NCBI GenBank assembly: GCA_023420415.1
Contig: JAEZWF010000012.1
Span: forward strand, 209,862-273,861
Source: Actinomycetes bacterium
Lineage (GTDB): Bacteria; Actinomycetota; Actinomycetes; Actinomycetales; Dermatophilaceae
DNA length: 64,000 nucleotides
Direction: 5' to 3'
Position numbers and translations under genes: made by a program. Under the pieces are notes generated by a model. The model saw only the letters and a program-made list of their open reading frames with translations. It made no database searches and had not been told where the DNA came from. This document shows, piece by piece, positions 36,396-45,795 of the stretch. Position 1 is the first letter of the stretch; every line of letters begins with the position of its first letter.

Positions 36396-38024
36396 ATGGA
36401 TGCCGTCACCCAGGTGCCCGCCCCGTACAACGAGCCCGTGCTCGACTACGCGCCCGGAAGTCCCGAACGGGCCAAGCTCGAGGTCGCCCTGGCGGAGCTG
36501 GGCAGCAACCCGATCGACCTGCCGCACACCATCGACGGCAAGCGGGTCATGGGTTCGGGACGCAAGATCGAGGTGCGTCAGCCGCACGCCCGCCGCAAGG
36601 TGCTCGGCACGATGCGCAACGCCAGCGTCAGTGACGCGCAGGCAGCCGTCGACGCAGCCAAGGCCGCGGCCCCCGGCTGGCGCGCGCTGTCCTTCGACGA
36701 CCGCGCCGCCATCCTGCTCAAGGCAGCGGACCTGCTCGCCGGCCCGTGGCGTGCCCACCTCAACGCGGCGACCATGCTCGGCCAGAGCAAGACGGCATAC
36801 CAGGCGGAGATCGACTCGGCCTGCGAGCTGATCGACTTCTGGCGCATCAACGTCGACTTCGCTCGGCAGATCCTCGCCGAGCAGCCGCCGCTCAACGCCC
36901 ACGGCGTCTGGAACCGCACCGACCACCGGCCGCTCGAGGGCTTCGTCTACGCCATCACGCCATTCAACTTCACCGCCATCGCCGGCAACCTGCCGACGGC
37001 ACCCGCGCTGATGGGCAACACCGTGGTGTGGAAGCCGTCGCCCACCCAGCAGTTCGCCGCGCACCTCACGATGTCGCTACTCGAGGCTGCCGGTATGCCG
37101 CCCGGCGTCATCAACATGGTCACCGGTGACGGCCTCAACGTCTCCAAGGTCGCCCTGGCCGACCCCGACTTCGCGGGCCTGCACTTCACCGGGTCGACCG
37201 CGACGTTCCAGCACCTGTGGCGCGAGATCGGCACCAACATCACGAACTACCGGTCCTACCCGCGCATCGTCGGTGAGACCGGTGGCAAGGACTTCATCCT
37301 CGCCCACCCGTCCGCCGACCCGGACGTCCTGCGCACCGCCATGATCCGCGGCGCGTTCGAGTACCAGGGCCAGAAGTGCTCCGCCGCCTCGCGCGCCTAT
37401 GTGCCCCGCAGCCTGTGGCGCAAGATCAAGGCCGACCTCGTCTCGATCACCGAGGGCCTGCAGCAGGGCGACGTCACGGACCTGTCGAACTTCATGGGCG
37501 CCGTCATCGACGAGCGCGCATTCGACAAGCACAGCAAGGCAATCGACCGCGCGCACGCCACCTCCGGCGTCGACGTCGTGGCCGGCGGCACCTACGACGA
37601 CAGCGAGGGCTACTTCGTCCGCCCGACGATCCTGGAGATCGACGACCCGACCGACGAGTCGTTCCGCACCGAGTACTTCGGCCCGATCCTGTCGGTTCAC
37701 GTCTACCCGGACCGTCAGTTCGACAAGGTGCTCGACCAGATGGAGTCCTTCGCGCCCTACGGACTCACCGGCTCGATCATCGCCCAGGACCGCACCGCCA
37801 TCGCCGACGCCAGCAACCGGCTGCGCTTCGCCGCGGGCAACTTCTACATCAACGACAAGCCCACGGGCGCGGTCGTCGGCCAGCAGCCGTTCGGCGGCGG
37901 TCGCGCGTCCGGCACCAACGACAAGGCCGGCGCCGCCCAGAACCTCATCCGCTGGACGAGCTCGCGCTCGATCAAGGAGACGTTCAACCCGCCGACCAAC
38001 CACGTCTACCCGCACATGGGCTGA
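36396..38024 (+). CDS. pruA: L-glutamate gamma-semialdehyde dehydrogenase (P5C dehydrogenase)
   Basis: A 542-residue aldehyde dehydrogenase of the stand-alone P5CDH type: starts DAVTQVPAPYNEPVLDYAPG, contains the catalytic Glu in IVGETGGKDFI and the catalytic Cys in YQGQKCSAASRAYVP, and ends ETFNPPTNHVYPHMG. It oxidises glutamate-5-semialdehyde to glutamate with NAD in proline catabolism. No proline dehydrogenase gene is next to it. ATG 36396 follows GAGGAG at 11 nt; the in-frame ATG 36363 is less likely. A strong terminator follows. Confidence 0.95.
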   Translation: MDAVTQVPAPYNEPVLDYAPGSPERAKLEVALAELGSNPIDLPHTIDGKRVMGSGRKIEVRQPHARRKVLGTMRNASVSDAQAAVDAAKAAAPGWRALSFDDRAAILLKAADLLAGPWRAHLNAATMLGQSKTAYQAEIDSACELIDFWRINVDFARQILAEQPPLNAHGVWNRTDHRPLEGFVYAITPFNFTAIAGNLPTAPALMGNTVVWKPSPTQQFAAHLTMSLLEAAGMPPGVINMVTGDGLNVSKVALADPDFAGLHFTGSTATFQHLWREIGTNITNYRSYPRIVGETGGKDFILAHPSADPDVLRTAMIRGAFEYQGQKCSAASRAYVPRSLWRKIKADLVSITEGLQQGDVTDLSNFMGAVIDERAFDKHSKAIDRAHATSGVDVVAGGTYDDSEGYFVRPTILEIDDPTDESFRTEYFGPILSVHVYPDRQFDKVLDQMESFAPYGLTGSIIAQDRTAIADASNRLRFAAGNFYINDKPTGAVVGQQPFGGGRASGTNDKAGAAQNLIRWTSSRSIKETFNPPTNHVYPHMG

Positions 38025-38038
38025 CGCCACCTCACGCG

Positions 38039-38077
38039 CGACAAGGCCCGGAACCGCATCGGTTCCGGGCCTTGTCG
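38039..38077 (+). terminator. Terminator after pruA
   Basis: A 17-bp perfect inverted repeat (38039-38055 and 38061-38077) with a 5-nt loop immediately after the pruA stop. Confidence 0.88.
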
Positions 38078-38140
38078 TTGTGGTTGGTATGCCGAGTGGT
38101 CGCGAAACCGAGGTCAGCGGCCGAGTCGTTCCGGCCGCTT

Positions 38141-38246
38141 CTCGCCCGTCTGTCAGCGGCCGAGTCGTTCTCTGGCCGCTTCCGCGACGGTCTGCGGGCC
38201 GAGCTCCTTCGTCGTTCGTGTCCTCGCCCGTCTGTCAGCGGCCGAG
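38141..38246. repeat. 24-bp direct repeats around the end of the DUF2505 gene
   Basis: A 24-bp sequence starting CTCGCCCGTCTG occurs at 38141-38164 and 38223-38246; the second copy overlaps the DUF2505 stop. CAGCGGCCGAG appears three times between 38114 and 38246. The pattern looks like stepwise duplication of the 3' end of the DUF2505 gene. Confidence 0.6.
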
Positions 38247-38726
38247 CCACTCCTTGGCGGTCTGGGTCTCGATGGTGATGGCCTCCTCGATCGGGGGCGC
38301 GGCGGCCTTCTCGATCTTTCCGCCGATCAGGGGCACACCGGCCTTCAGGTCCGCATCGAGGGTCTCGACGGTTCCGGCGGGGGAGGGCTTGAGGGACAGT
38401 TTTCCCTTGAGCGTGATGGGGGCGCCGGGCACCGACATCTCGACCGTGCCGGTGCGGCTGCCGTCCCCACCGGCACCGCTCCACGTCTGGGTCTCGAGCA
38501 CCTTGAGGGTGTCGCCGATCATCGACCGCGCGAAGTCGGGCAGGTCATCGGACGGCAGCACCCGCTCGGTCGTGATGACCGTCTGGTCGCCCTTGGTCTC
38601 GACCCTGGCCGAGTGCGAGATCGCTGCGGTGGCAGCGCACTTGGCGTCCTGGAACGCCGGGTCTGCGAGCACCGCGAACACCTCCGCGGGCGGGGCGGCG
38701 TACTCGATCGTGCGGGCGATCTTCAT
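38235..38726 (-). CDS. DUF2505 / SRPBCC-fold protein
   Basis: A 163-residue protein of the DUF2505 family with a START/SRPBCC-like fold: MKIARTIEYAAPPAEVFAVLADPAFQDAKC, a central beta-rich region and a final helix EKAAAPPIEEAITIETQTAKEWLG. These fold into a hydrophobic cavity, so lipid or small-molecule binding is possible. ATG 38726 has GAGGAGA upstream, and TAGGCT at 38786-38781 is a likely -10. Confidence 0.87.
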   Translation of the reverse strand: MKIARTIEYAAPPAEVFAVLADPAFQDAKCAATAAISHSARVETKGDQTVITTERVLPSDDLPDFARSMIGDTLKVLETQTWSGAGGDGSRTGTVEMSVPGAPITLKGKLSLKPSPAGTVETLDADLKAGVPLIGGKIEKAAAPPIEEAITIETQTAKEWLGR

Positions 38727-38780
38727 GCAGGTCTCCTCGAGGCGGATCGGTGGTTGGACGGGCCGGGCCCGGCGTGGCCC

Positions 38781-38786
38781 AGCCTA
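38781..38786 (-). promoter_or_regulatory. -10 box of the DUF2505 gene
   Basis: TAGGCT on the minus strand, giving a 5' leader of about 45 nt before ATG 38726, which has a good Shine-Dalgarno. Confidence 0.5.
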
Positions 38787-38808
38787 GTGTGCGGCGATCT
38801 GCGGTAGC

Positions 38809-39321
38809 TCAGCCGCGCAGCGAACTGGCCTCGTGACCCAGCGCCTGCGTCGAGTCGTGGAGCAGCTGGACCAGCCGCTGACGGCGACGAGCCAGGATCG
38901 TGGCCGCACTGTCGAGCTCCTGCTGGAGGTCTTCACGCGCGCGTGACTGCTCGGTGGCGGCATCCTCGTCGGCGACCCCGGACACCCCCCACTGAGGCGT
39001 CACGGTGCCCCGACTGTGCGTCAGCCCGGCCGACTCGGCGCGGTGGCCGACGGCGCGCCCGATGGCCACCCCCTCGCCCAGGTCCTGGGAGTGGTCCTGC
39101 AGGGCCGAACCCGCGCGGTCCAGCTCGGCCACGGTCCGTTCGAGGGCCGCAGCCAGGTGGTCTGCCCGCCGGCGGGCACGCACCAGGGCTGCGCCACCGC
39201 GCGGCTGGTCGGGTGGCAGGGCCGCGCGGAGGCGACGCTCGTCGCGGCGCAGCTGCTCGGCCAGGCGGCGCAGGCTGGAGCCGACCTGCGAGACCGACGC
39301 CGGGTCGCCGGTGAGGGTCAT
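38809..39321 (-). CDS. Helical hypothetical protein, possibly WXG100-like
   Basis: A 170-residue, almost wholly helical protein: TGDPASVSQVGSSLRRLAEQL, ARRRADHLAAALERTVAELDRAGSALQDHSQDLGE, and a C-terminal coil DLQQELDSAATILARRRQRLVQLL. The helix-turn-helix spacing around the middle recalls WXG100/LXG-type secreted proteins, but no W-x-G motif or YxxxD/E tail is evident. It overlaps the upstream gene by 4 bp. Function unknown. Confidence 0.65.
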   Translation of the reverse strand: MTLTGDPASVSQVGSSLRRLAEQLRRDERRLRAALPPDQPRGGAALVRARRRADHLAAALERTVAELDRAGSALQDHSQDLGEGVAIGRAVGHRAESAGLTHSRGTVTPQWGVSGVADEDAATEQSRAREDLQQELDSAATILARRRQRLVQLLHDSTQALGHEASSLRG

Positions 39322-39674
39322 CGGGTCCCCCTCGTCGCAGCGCCCGCCCGCGCAGTCCCGGAGGGTGTCGACCCGGTCGAACCAGCAGCCGGTGAACCAG
39401 GGGTCGGTGAACCAGGGGCCGGCGTGCGCGCGGACCGGCCGCGCGCTGCGATGCCCAGGGTCGCCTCGAGCTCACCCGCGGACGCCTCCACCTCGCGCAG
39501 CAGGTCGGCCACCTGCTCGAGGTAGGCGTCCAGCGCGCGTTGGGTGTCGCGGTCACCGGCGACGGGGAAGAGGTCGAGGACGTCCTCGACCCCCGCGCCA
39601 GCGTTCTCCCGCAACCCCGCGAGAGCCGCGCCCAACGCGGAGGTGAGGTCGGCTGGTCCCGGCTCCGACGGCAT
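39318..39674 (-). CDS. Small helical hypothetical protein
   Basis: A 118-residue protein with a helical N-terminal half (LTSALGAALAGLRENAGAG and LDAYLEQVADLLREVEASAGELEATLG) and a Pro/Ser/Thr/Gly-rich tail. It is coupled by ATGA to the downstream helical gene; the two could form a heterodimer. ATG 39674 lies 6 nt after TACAGT (39686-39681), a leaderless arrangement. I do not recognise a family. Confidence 0.6.
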   Translation of the reverse strand: MPSEPGPADLTSALGAALAGLRENAGAGVEDVLDLFPVAGDRDTQRALDAYLEQVADLLREVEASAGELEATLGIAARGRSARTPAPGSPTPGSPAAGSTGSTPSGTARAGAATRGTR

Positions 39675-39699
39675 ACCTCCACTGTAGTGAGAAGACGCG

Positions 39700-39741
39700 G
39701 AAGGACCTCCGCACTTCCCACAGGGGGTGCGGAGGTCCTTC
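39700..39741 (-). terminator. Terminator after the small membrane gene
   Basis: A perfect 15-bp inverted repeat (39700-39714 and 39727-39741) lies between the stop of the 51-residue membrane protein and the promoter of the next minus-strand gene. Confidence 0.85.
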
Positions 39742-39771
39742 GTCAAGGGTGCGGGCCCCTGGCCCGCTTCG

Positions 39772-39927
39772 TCAGAACCAGGTCTTGCGTCCTCCGACGG
39801 CGCGGCCGGCCGAACCGAGGAGCGTGAGGATGAGACCGACCACGACGAGGATCACACCGATCCAGGTAAGGACCGGGATGGATGCCAGCCACCCGATGAG
39901 GATGAGGATGATGCCGAGGATGATCAC
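39772..39927 (-). CDS. DUF6131-like small membrane protein
   Basis: A 51-residue protein consisting of two membrane helices (ILGIILILIGWLASI and TWIGVILVVVGLILTLLGS) and the basic tail GRAVGGRKTWF. This matches the short DUF6131 membrane family of actinobacteria. GTG 39927 is chosen because AAAGGAAG lies about 6 nt upstream. It is divergent from the glutamate dehydrogenase gene. Function unknown. Confidence 0.78.
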   Translation of the reverse strand: MIILGIILILIGWLASIPVLTWIGVILVVVGLILTLLGSAGRAVGGRKTWF

Positions 39928-40119
39928 TGTGGGCTTCCTTTCAGCCACTGATGGGGACCCTTCACCCAAGCACCGGTTCGCCGAACTCGCACGCTGAGCG
40001 GGCGTGTGACCTGCGAAAACATCGAAATTCCTGGGCCAGGGGTCTCGCCAGGACGGGCGCCGGGGTCGGGGTGTCGGGAGGGGGTCGACGGCCGGGTGCC
40101 CGCGCTCGGAGGTGAGCGA

Positions 40120-40125
40120 TAGTCT
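40120..40125 (+). promoter_or_regulatory. -10 box of the glutamate dehydrogenase gene
   Basis: TAGTCT, giving a 5' leader of about 42 nt. No convincing -35 is visible and the start codon has no strong Shine-Dalgarno. Confidence 0.4.
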
Positions 40126-40173
40126 CAGTCCTCGGATGCACATTGCCGTGCCTCCTCGTGGGTACTTCGAGAC

Positions 40174-43100
40174 GTGAGGATGAAGCCGACCGACATGTCT
40201 GGGTCGCTGGAGCAGTCCCGTCAGCAGCTGTTGCACTCCGCCGCCGAGCGCGCGGACCACGGTGGAGGCAAGGGGGTCGAGGACTTCCTGCGTGCGTACT
40301 ACCGGCACGTGGCGACCGAGGACCTGCTGGCCCGCGCGCCCGAGGACCTCCTCGGGGCCGCCCTGTGCCACAAGAAGCTCGCGCAGAGCCGTCCCGTCGG
40401 CACCGCGAAGGTCGAGGTGTTCAACCCTGAGGTCGACGACCAGGGCTGGGCCAGCGGCCACACGGTGATCCAGATCGTCACCGACGACATGCCGTTCCTC
40501 GTCGACTCGGTGACCTCCGAGCTGCTGCGCATGGACCGACTCGTGCACCTCGTGGTCCACCCGGCGATGAAGGTCCGCCGGGACGCCGCCGGCGAGCTGC
40601 AGGAGGTCCTGCTCGACGGCCCGAGCGACGACGGTGAGTTCGGGCAGGTGCGCGAGTCGTGGATGCACCTCGAGATCGACCGGGACAGCGACCAGGAGGA
40701 CCGCGACGAGATCGCCGACAACCTGCGCAGGGTGCTGGGCAACGTCCGGGAGTCGGTCGAGGACTGGCCCAAGATGAAGGCGACCTGCCAACAGCTGGCG
40801 ACCGAGCTCGAGAAGGCGCCACCGGCCGGCATACCCGCGGCCGAGGTGGACCAGGCACGCGAGCTGCTCGACTGGCTGGCGGACAACCACTTCACCTTCC
40901 TCGGCTACCGCGAGTACGCACTGCACCGCGGCGACGACGTCGACCGGCTGGAGCCGGTGCACGGCACGGGCCTGGGGCTGCTGCGCTACGACCCCAAGGG
41001 GGACGGCGTCACGCTGTCGGAGCAGGCGCGGCAGGTCGCGCGCGCCAAGGAGCTGCTCATCATCACCAAGGCCAACTCGCGCGCGACGGTGCACCGCAAC
41101 ACCTACCTCGACTACGTGAGCGTCAAGCAGTTCGACGACGAGGGGCAGGTGACGGGGGAGAAGCGGTTCCTCGGGTTGTTCACCTCCAGTGCCTACACCG
41201 AGTCGGTCACCCGGGTGCCGGTGTTGCGCGACAAGGTCGAGGCGATCTTCGAGCGCAGCGGCTTCCTCCCCGACTCGCACTCCGGCAAGGACCTCCTCGA
41301 GGTCCTCGAGACCTACCCCCGCGACGAGCTCTTCCAGGCCGATGTCGACGAGCTCTACGACAACGCCACCGACGTCCTGCACCTCCAGGAACGTCGCAAG
41401 ACCAAGCTGTTCCTGCGGCGGGACCGGTTCGGTCGCTTCGTGTCGTGCCTGGTCTACATCCCGCGCGACCGCTACAACACCTCAGTCCGCCTCAAGATGG
41501 AATCCATTCTGCGACAGGCGTTTCCGGGTGCGACGGTGGACTTCACCACGCGCGTCTCGGAGTCGGTGCTGGCGCGGCTGCACTTCGTCGTGCGCGTGCC
41601 GGCTGGTGAGTCGATCCCCGAGGTCGACGAGTCGGTGCTCGAGCGCCAGCTCATCGATGCCACCCGCACCTGGGACGAGGACCTCAGCGAGGCCGGGCGC
41701 AGCGAGCACGGAGAGGAGGCCGCCGCACGGCTGACCGGCCTCTACGGGCGCGCCTTCCCGGAGGCGTTCAAGGAGGACTTCTCACCGCGGGTCGGCATCG
41801 CCGACATCCGCCACATGGAGGGCCTCGCCGACGACGACGCGACCGGCCTGAACATGTACCAGGAGCCGGGCGCCCCGGCGACCGAGCGCCGGTTCAAGCT
41901 CTACCGGCGACAGCCGTTGTCGCTCACCGCGATCCTGCCGATGTTCACCCACATGGGCGTCGAGGTCGTCGACGAGCGGCCCTACGAGATCCAGCGCGGC
42001 GACGGCGTGACGATGTTCGTCTACGACTTCGGCCTGCGGGTCAAGGGCGAGAAGGTGTGGGCCGGCGACGGAGGGCGCGACAAGCTGCGCGAGCTCTTCC
42101 AGGACGCCGTCGGCGCGGTCTGGCGCGGGCAGGCCGAGAGTGACGGCTTCAACGCGCTGGTGCTCGGGGCCGGACTCACCTGGCGACAGGTCGTCATCCT
42201 GCGCACGGTCGCGAAGTACCTGCGCCAGACCGGGTCGACCTTCAGCCAGGACTACGTCGAGTCGGCCCTCGTCCAGAACCGTTCACTTGCCGCAAAACTG
42301 GTGTCGCTGTTCGAGATTCGCTTCGACCCGAGCCGGTATGCCGGTGAGCCGGGCGGGGAGCGCGAGGTCGCCGAGGCGGCGGTCGTGGAGGAGATCACCA
42401 AGGGACTGGACGAGGTCAGCTCGCTCGACCAGGACCGCATCATCCGCGCCTTCCTCGGGGTGATCCAGGCGACGCTGCGGACGAACTTCTACCAGGCGGG
42501 GGAGGACGGTCAGCCCAAGCCCTACGTCTCGATCAAGCTCAACCCCAAGCAGGTGCCTGACCTGCCGGCGCCGCGGCCGCAATTCGAGATCTTCGTCTAC
42601 TCGCCACGGGTCGAGGGGGTGCACCTGCGGTTCGGGCCTGTCGCCCGGGGTGGACTGCGCTGGTCCGACCGGCGCGAGGACTTCCGCACCGAGATCCTCG
42701 GCCTGGTCAAGGCGCAGATGGTCAAGAACGCCGTCATCGTGCCGACCGGGTCGAAGGGCGGTTTCTACGCCAAGCAGCTGCCCGACCCGGCCGTCGACCG
42801 CGATGCGTGGTTGGCCGAGGGGATCGAGTCCTACAAGGTCTTCATCTCGGGGCTGCTCGACGTCACCGACAACCGTGAGGGCACTGACATCGTGCCGCCC
42901 GCAAACGTCGTGCGGCACGACGAGGACGACCCTTACCTCGTCGTCGCGGCCGACAAGGGCACGGCGACGTTCTCCGACATCGCCAACGGTGTCGCGCAGT
43001 CCTACGGCTTCTGGCTGGACGACGCGTTCGCCTCTGGTGGTTCCGCCGGCTACGACCACAAGGCCATGGGCATCACCGCGCGTGGCGCGTGGGAGTCGGT

Positions 43101-45066
43101 GAAGCGGCACTTCCGTGAGATGGGTGTCGACAGCCAGTCGGAGGACTTCACGGCGGTTGGCATCGGCGACATGTCGGGCGACGTGTTCGGCAACGGGATG
43201 CTGCTGTCCGAGCACATCCGGCTCGTGGCGGCCTTCGACCACCGGCACATCTTCGTCGACCCGGATCCCGTTGCGGCGTCGAGCTTTGCCGAGCGCAAGC
43301 GGCTGTTCGAGCTGCCCAGGTCGTCGTGGGCCGACTACGACACGTCACTCATCAGCAAGGGTGGTGGCGTCTTCGCCAGGTCGCTCAAGGCCATCCCGAT
43401 CACGCCCGAGATGGTGGAGGCGCTGGGCCTGCCCAAGGGCACGACGACGATGACGCCGGCGGAGCTGATGAAGGCGATCCTCCAGGCGCCGGTCGACCTG
43501 CTGTGGAACGGCGGCATCGGCACCTACGTCAAGGCTGCCACCGAGACCAACGCCGACATCGGTGACCGTGCGAACGACGCCATCCGGGTCGACGGCAAGG
43601 CGCTGCGGGTCAAGGTCGTCGGTGAGGGCGGCAACCTGGGTCTGTCCCAGCTCGGCCGCATCGAGGCCGCGCTCAACGGCGTCCGGGTCAACACCGACGC
43701 CATCGACAACTCGGCTGGGGTCGACACCTCCGACCACGAGGTCAACATCAAGATCCTGCTCACGGGCCTCGTCAAGGGCGGCGACATGACGCTCAAGCAG
43801 CGCAACACGCTGCTCGCGTCGATGACCGATGACGTTGCGGCACAGGTGCTTCGCGACAACTACGAGCAGAACGTCCTGCTCGGCAACGCTCGCGCCCAGG
43901 AGCACCCGATGCTGCCGGTGCACCAGCGGCTCATCCACTGGCTGGAGGAGCGGGGCGACCTCGACCGGGCGCTGGAGTTCCTGCCGACCGACGCCGAGAT
44001 CGACCAGCGGTTCGCGGACGGGCTGGGCCTGAAGTCGCCAGAGTTCTCGGTACTCGTCGCCTACGCCAAGCTGGCGCTCAAGGACGACCTGCTGCCGACC
44101 GAGCTGCCCGACGACCCGTGGTTCCAGCAGACACTGACCGACTACTTCCCGCCCGCCCTGCGCGAGGAGTATGCCGAGCAGCTCGCCGAGCACCCGCTGC
44201 GCCGCGAGATCATCACCAACTCGGTCGTGAACTCAATGGTCAACCGGGGCGGCATCACCTTCGCGTTCCGAGCCATGGAGGAGACGGGCGCGACCCCGGA
44301 GCAGATCGCACGGGCGTTCGTCGTGGCGCGCGAGATCTTCGACCTGCCTGGCTTCGTGGCCCAGGTGGAGGCGCTCGACAACAAGCTGCCGACCGAGGTG
44401 CAGAGCCAGCTCTACCTTGAGTTCCGCCGGCTCATCGACCGCTCGATCCGGTGGTTCCTCACCTCGCGCCCGTCGCGGCTCGACGTGGCGAGCGAGGTGC
44501 AGCGGTTCCGCCCGGTGGTGGCTGAGTTCGCCCCGAAGGTCCCCGAGCTGCTCAAGGGCGCCGAGCTCAAGCGGCTCGAGCGCAACGCGGCCAAGCTCGA
44601 GAAGCTCGGTGTCAACAAGGAACTCGCGGTGCAGTCGGCGAGCCTGCTCGACCAGTACTCGCTGCTGGACATCGTCGACATCTCGACCGACACGGGTGCG
44701 GCACCAGCCGACGTCGCGCGGCTCTACTTCGTGCTGTCGGAGAAGTTCGGCATCGACGCGATGCTCACCCGGGTGACGAACCTGCCGCGCGACGACCGGT
44801 GGGACGCGCTGGCTCGCGGCGCGCTTCGCGACGACCTGTATGCCGTGTTGGAGAGCCTGGTGCGCAGCGTCATGGACGCGTCGTCGCCCGACGCCGAACC
44901 GGTCGCTCGCTACGAGCAGTGGGCCAAGGCGAACGCCGAGTCACTGACGCGAGCCAAGTCGGCCCTGGCCGGCATCGAGAAGCTCGACAAGCCGACGATC
45001 GCCGCGCTGTCGGTGGCCCTGCGCACCCTGCGCTCGGTCATCCGCTCCGGCGCGGCCACGTCCTGA
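40174..45066 (+). CDS. gdh: NAD-specific glutamate dehydrogenase, large (180 kDa class)
   Basis: A 1630-residue enzyme of the L-GDH180 class (Rv2476c-like; Bac_GDH family). It has a long N-terminal regulatory region with ACT-like segments (about 1-650, including TDDMPFLVDSVTSELL and HFTFLGYREYAL), then the catalytic core: GLRWSDRREDFRTEILGLVK, KNAVIVPTGSKGGFYAK, VGIGDMSGDVFGNGM and KVVGEGGNLGLSQLGRIEA. The C-terminal part (about 1250-1630) is helical. It deaminates glutamate to 2-oxoglutarate, consistent with pruA upstream feeding glutamate. GTG 40174 or ATG 40180 may be used. MOSC follows after 8 bp. Confidence 0.95.
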   Translation: MRMKPTDMSGSLEQSRQQLLHSAAERADHGGGKGVEDFLRAYYRHVATEDLLARAPEDLLGAALCHKKLAQSRPVGTAKVEVFNPEVDDQGWASGHTVIQIVTDDMPFLVDSVTSELLRMDRLVHLVVHPAMKVRRDAAGELQEVLLDGPSDDGEFGQVRESWMHLEIDRDSDQEDRDEIADNLRRVLGNVRESVEDWPKMKATCQQLATELEKAPPAGIPAAEVDQARELLDWLADNHFTFLGYREYALHRGDDVDRLEPVHGTGLGLLRYDPKGDGVTLSEQARQVARAKELLIITKANSRATVHRNTYLDYVSVKQFDDEGQVTGEKRFLGLFTSSAYTESVTRVPVLRDKVEAIFERSGFLPDSHSGKDLLEVLETYPRDELFQADVDELYDNATDVLHLQERRKTKLFLRRDRFGRFVSCLVYIPRDRYNTSVRLKMESILRQAFPGATVDFTTRVSESVLARLHFVVRVPAGESIPEVDESVLERQLIDATRTWDEDLSEAGRSEHGEEAAARLTGLYGRAFPEAFKEDFSPRVGIADIRHMEGLADDDATGLNMYQEPGAPATERRFKLYRRQPLSLTAILPMFTHMGVEVVDERPYEIQRGDGVTMFVYDFGLRVKGEKVWAGDGGRDKLRELFQDAVGAVWRGQAESDGFNALVLGAGLTWRQVVILRTVAKYLRQTGSTFSQDYVESALVQNRSLAAKLVSLFEIRFDPSRYAGEPGGEREVAEAAVVEEITKGLDEVSSLDQDRIIRAFLGVIQATLRTNFYQAGEDGQPKPYVSIKLNPKQVPDLPAPRPQFEIFVYSPRVEGVHLRFGPVARGGLRWSDRREDFRTEILGLVKAQMVKNAVIVPTGSKGGFYAKQLPDPAVDRDAWLAEGIESYKVFISGLLDVTDNREGTDIVPPANVVRHDEDDPYLVVAADKGTATFSDIANGVAQSYGFWLDDAFASGGSAGYDHKAMGITARGAWESVKRHFREMGVDSQSEDFTAVGIGDMSGDVFGNGMLLSEHIRLVAAFDHRHIFVDPDPVAASSFAERKRLFELPRSSWADYDTSLISKGGGVFARSLKAIPITPEMVEALGLPKGTTTMTPAELMKAILQAPVDLLWNGGIGTYVKAATETNADIGDRANDAIRVDGKALRVKVVGEGGNLGLSQLGRIEAALNGVRVNTDAIDNSAGVDTSDHEVNIKILLTGLVKGGDMTLKQRNTLLASMTDDVAAQVLRDNYEQNVLLGNARAQEHPMLPVHQRLIHWLEERGDLDRALEFLPTDAEIDQRFADGLGLKSPEFSVLVAYAKLALKDDLLPTELPDDPWFQQTLTDYFPPALREEYAEQLAEHPLRREIITNSVVNSMVNRGGITFAFRAMEETGATPEQIARAFVVAREIFDLPGFVAQVEALDNKLPTEVQSQLYLEFRRLIDRSIRWFLTSRPSRLDVASEVQRFRPVVAEFAPKVPELLKGAELKRLERNAAKLEKLGVNKELAVQSASLLDQYSLLDIVDISTDTGAAPADVARLYFVLSEKFGIDAMLTRVTNLPRDDRWDALARGALRDDLYAVLESLVRSVMDASSPDAEPVARYEQWAKANAESLTRAKSALAGIEKLDKPTIAALSVALRTLRSVIRSGAATS

Positions 45067-45074
45067 CGTCCAAA

Positions 45075-45791
45075 GTGAGCCTTCCCGTGGATGCGGTCAA
45101 GGTTGTTGCGCTGCAACGGTTTCCAGTCAAGAGCATGGGCGGGGACCAGCTCGACGAGGTCGAGGTGACGGTGACCGGACTGGTGGGCGACCGCGAGTGG
45201 GCGGTCTACGACGCCCAAGGCAAGCTGGCCAGCGGCAAGCACTCCCGCCGGTTTCGCCGGATGGACCCGGTCTTCGAGCTGGTGGCCCGGCGTGACGGCG
45301 ACGAGACGGTGGTGCGGCTGCCCGACGGCAGCGAGCACCGCGCCGGCGAACCAGCAACCGACGCAGCCCTGAGTGAGCACTTCGGTGAGCGTGTCGCATT
45401 GCATCCCGAGACCGACGTGCCCCACCAGGACGCCGCAAGCTTCTCGCTGGTCGGCACCGCCACGCTCGCCGAGCTCGGTCGCCATGAGGGTGACGGTCGC
45501 TCCCTCGACCCGCGGCACCTGCGCGCCAACGTCGTCGTCCAGACGAGCGAGCCGTTCGCCGAGGAGGCGTGGGTCGGCTGCGAGGTCACCGTCGGTGGGA
45601 CGCGTCTGCGCATCGAGGAGACGACCGAGCGGTGCCGGATGGTCGGCATCGCGCAGGTAGGGCTGCGGGAGCGCCCCGGGATGCTGCGGACCATCAGCGA
45701 CGTCAACCGGCTCCAGGCCGGGGTGTACGCCGCGGTCCTCACCCCAGGCGTCATCGCGGTCGGCGACCTCGTCGAGACGCCGCGGGGCTGA
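45075..45791 (+). CDS. MOSC-domain protein
   Basis: A 238-residue protein with an MOSC N-terminal beta-barrel (VVALQRFPVKSMGGDQLDEVEV, GDREWAVYDAQGKLASGKHSRRF) and the MOSC domain proper (RHLRANVVVQTSEPF, EEAWVGCEVTVGG, ETTERCRMVGIAQVG, with the conserved Cys that can ligate molybdenum). It probably belongs to the YcbX/mARC-like Moco-dependent reductase group. GTG 45075 or GTG 45087 may be the start. Neighbours gdh and NAT are on the same strand with short gaps. Confidence 0.87.
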   Translation: MSLPVDAVKVVALQRFPVKSMGGDQLDEVEVTVTGLVGDREWAVYDAQGKLASGKHSRRFRRMDPVFELVARRDGDETVVRLPDGSEHRAGEPATDAALSEHFGERVALHPETDVPHQDAASFSLVGTATLAELGRHEGDGRSLDPRHLRANVVVQTSEPFAEEAWVGCEVTVGGTRLRIEETTERCRMVGIAQVGLRERPGMLRTISDVNRLQAGVYAAVLTPGVIAVGDLVETPRG

Positions 45792-45795
45792 CGAG

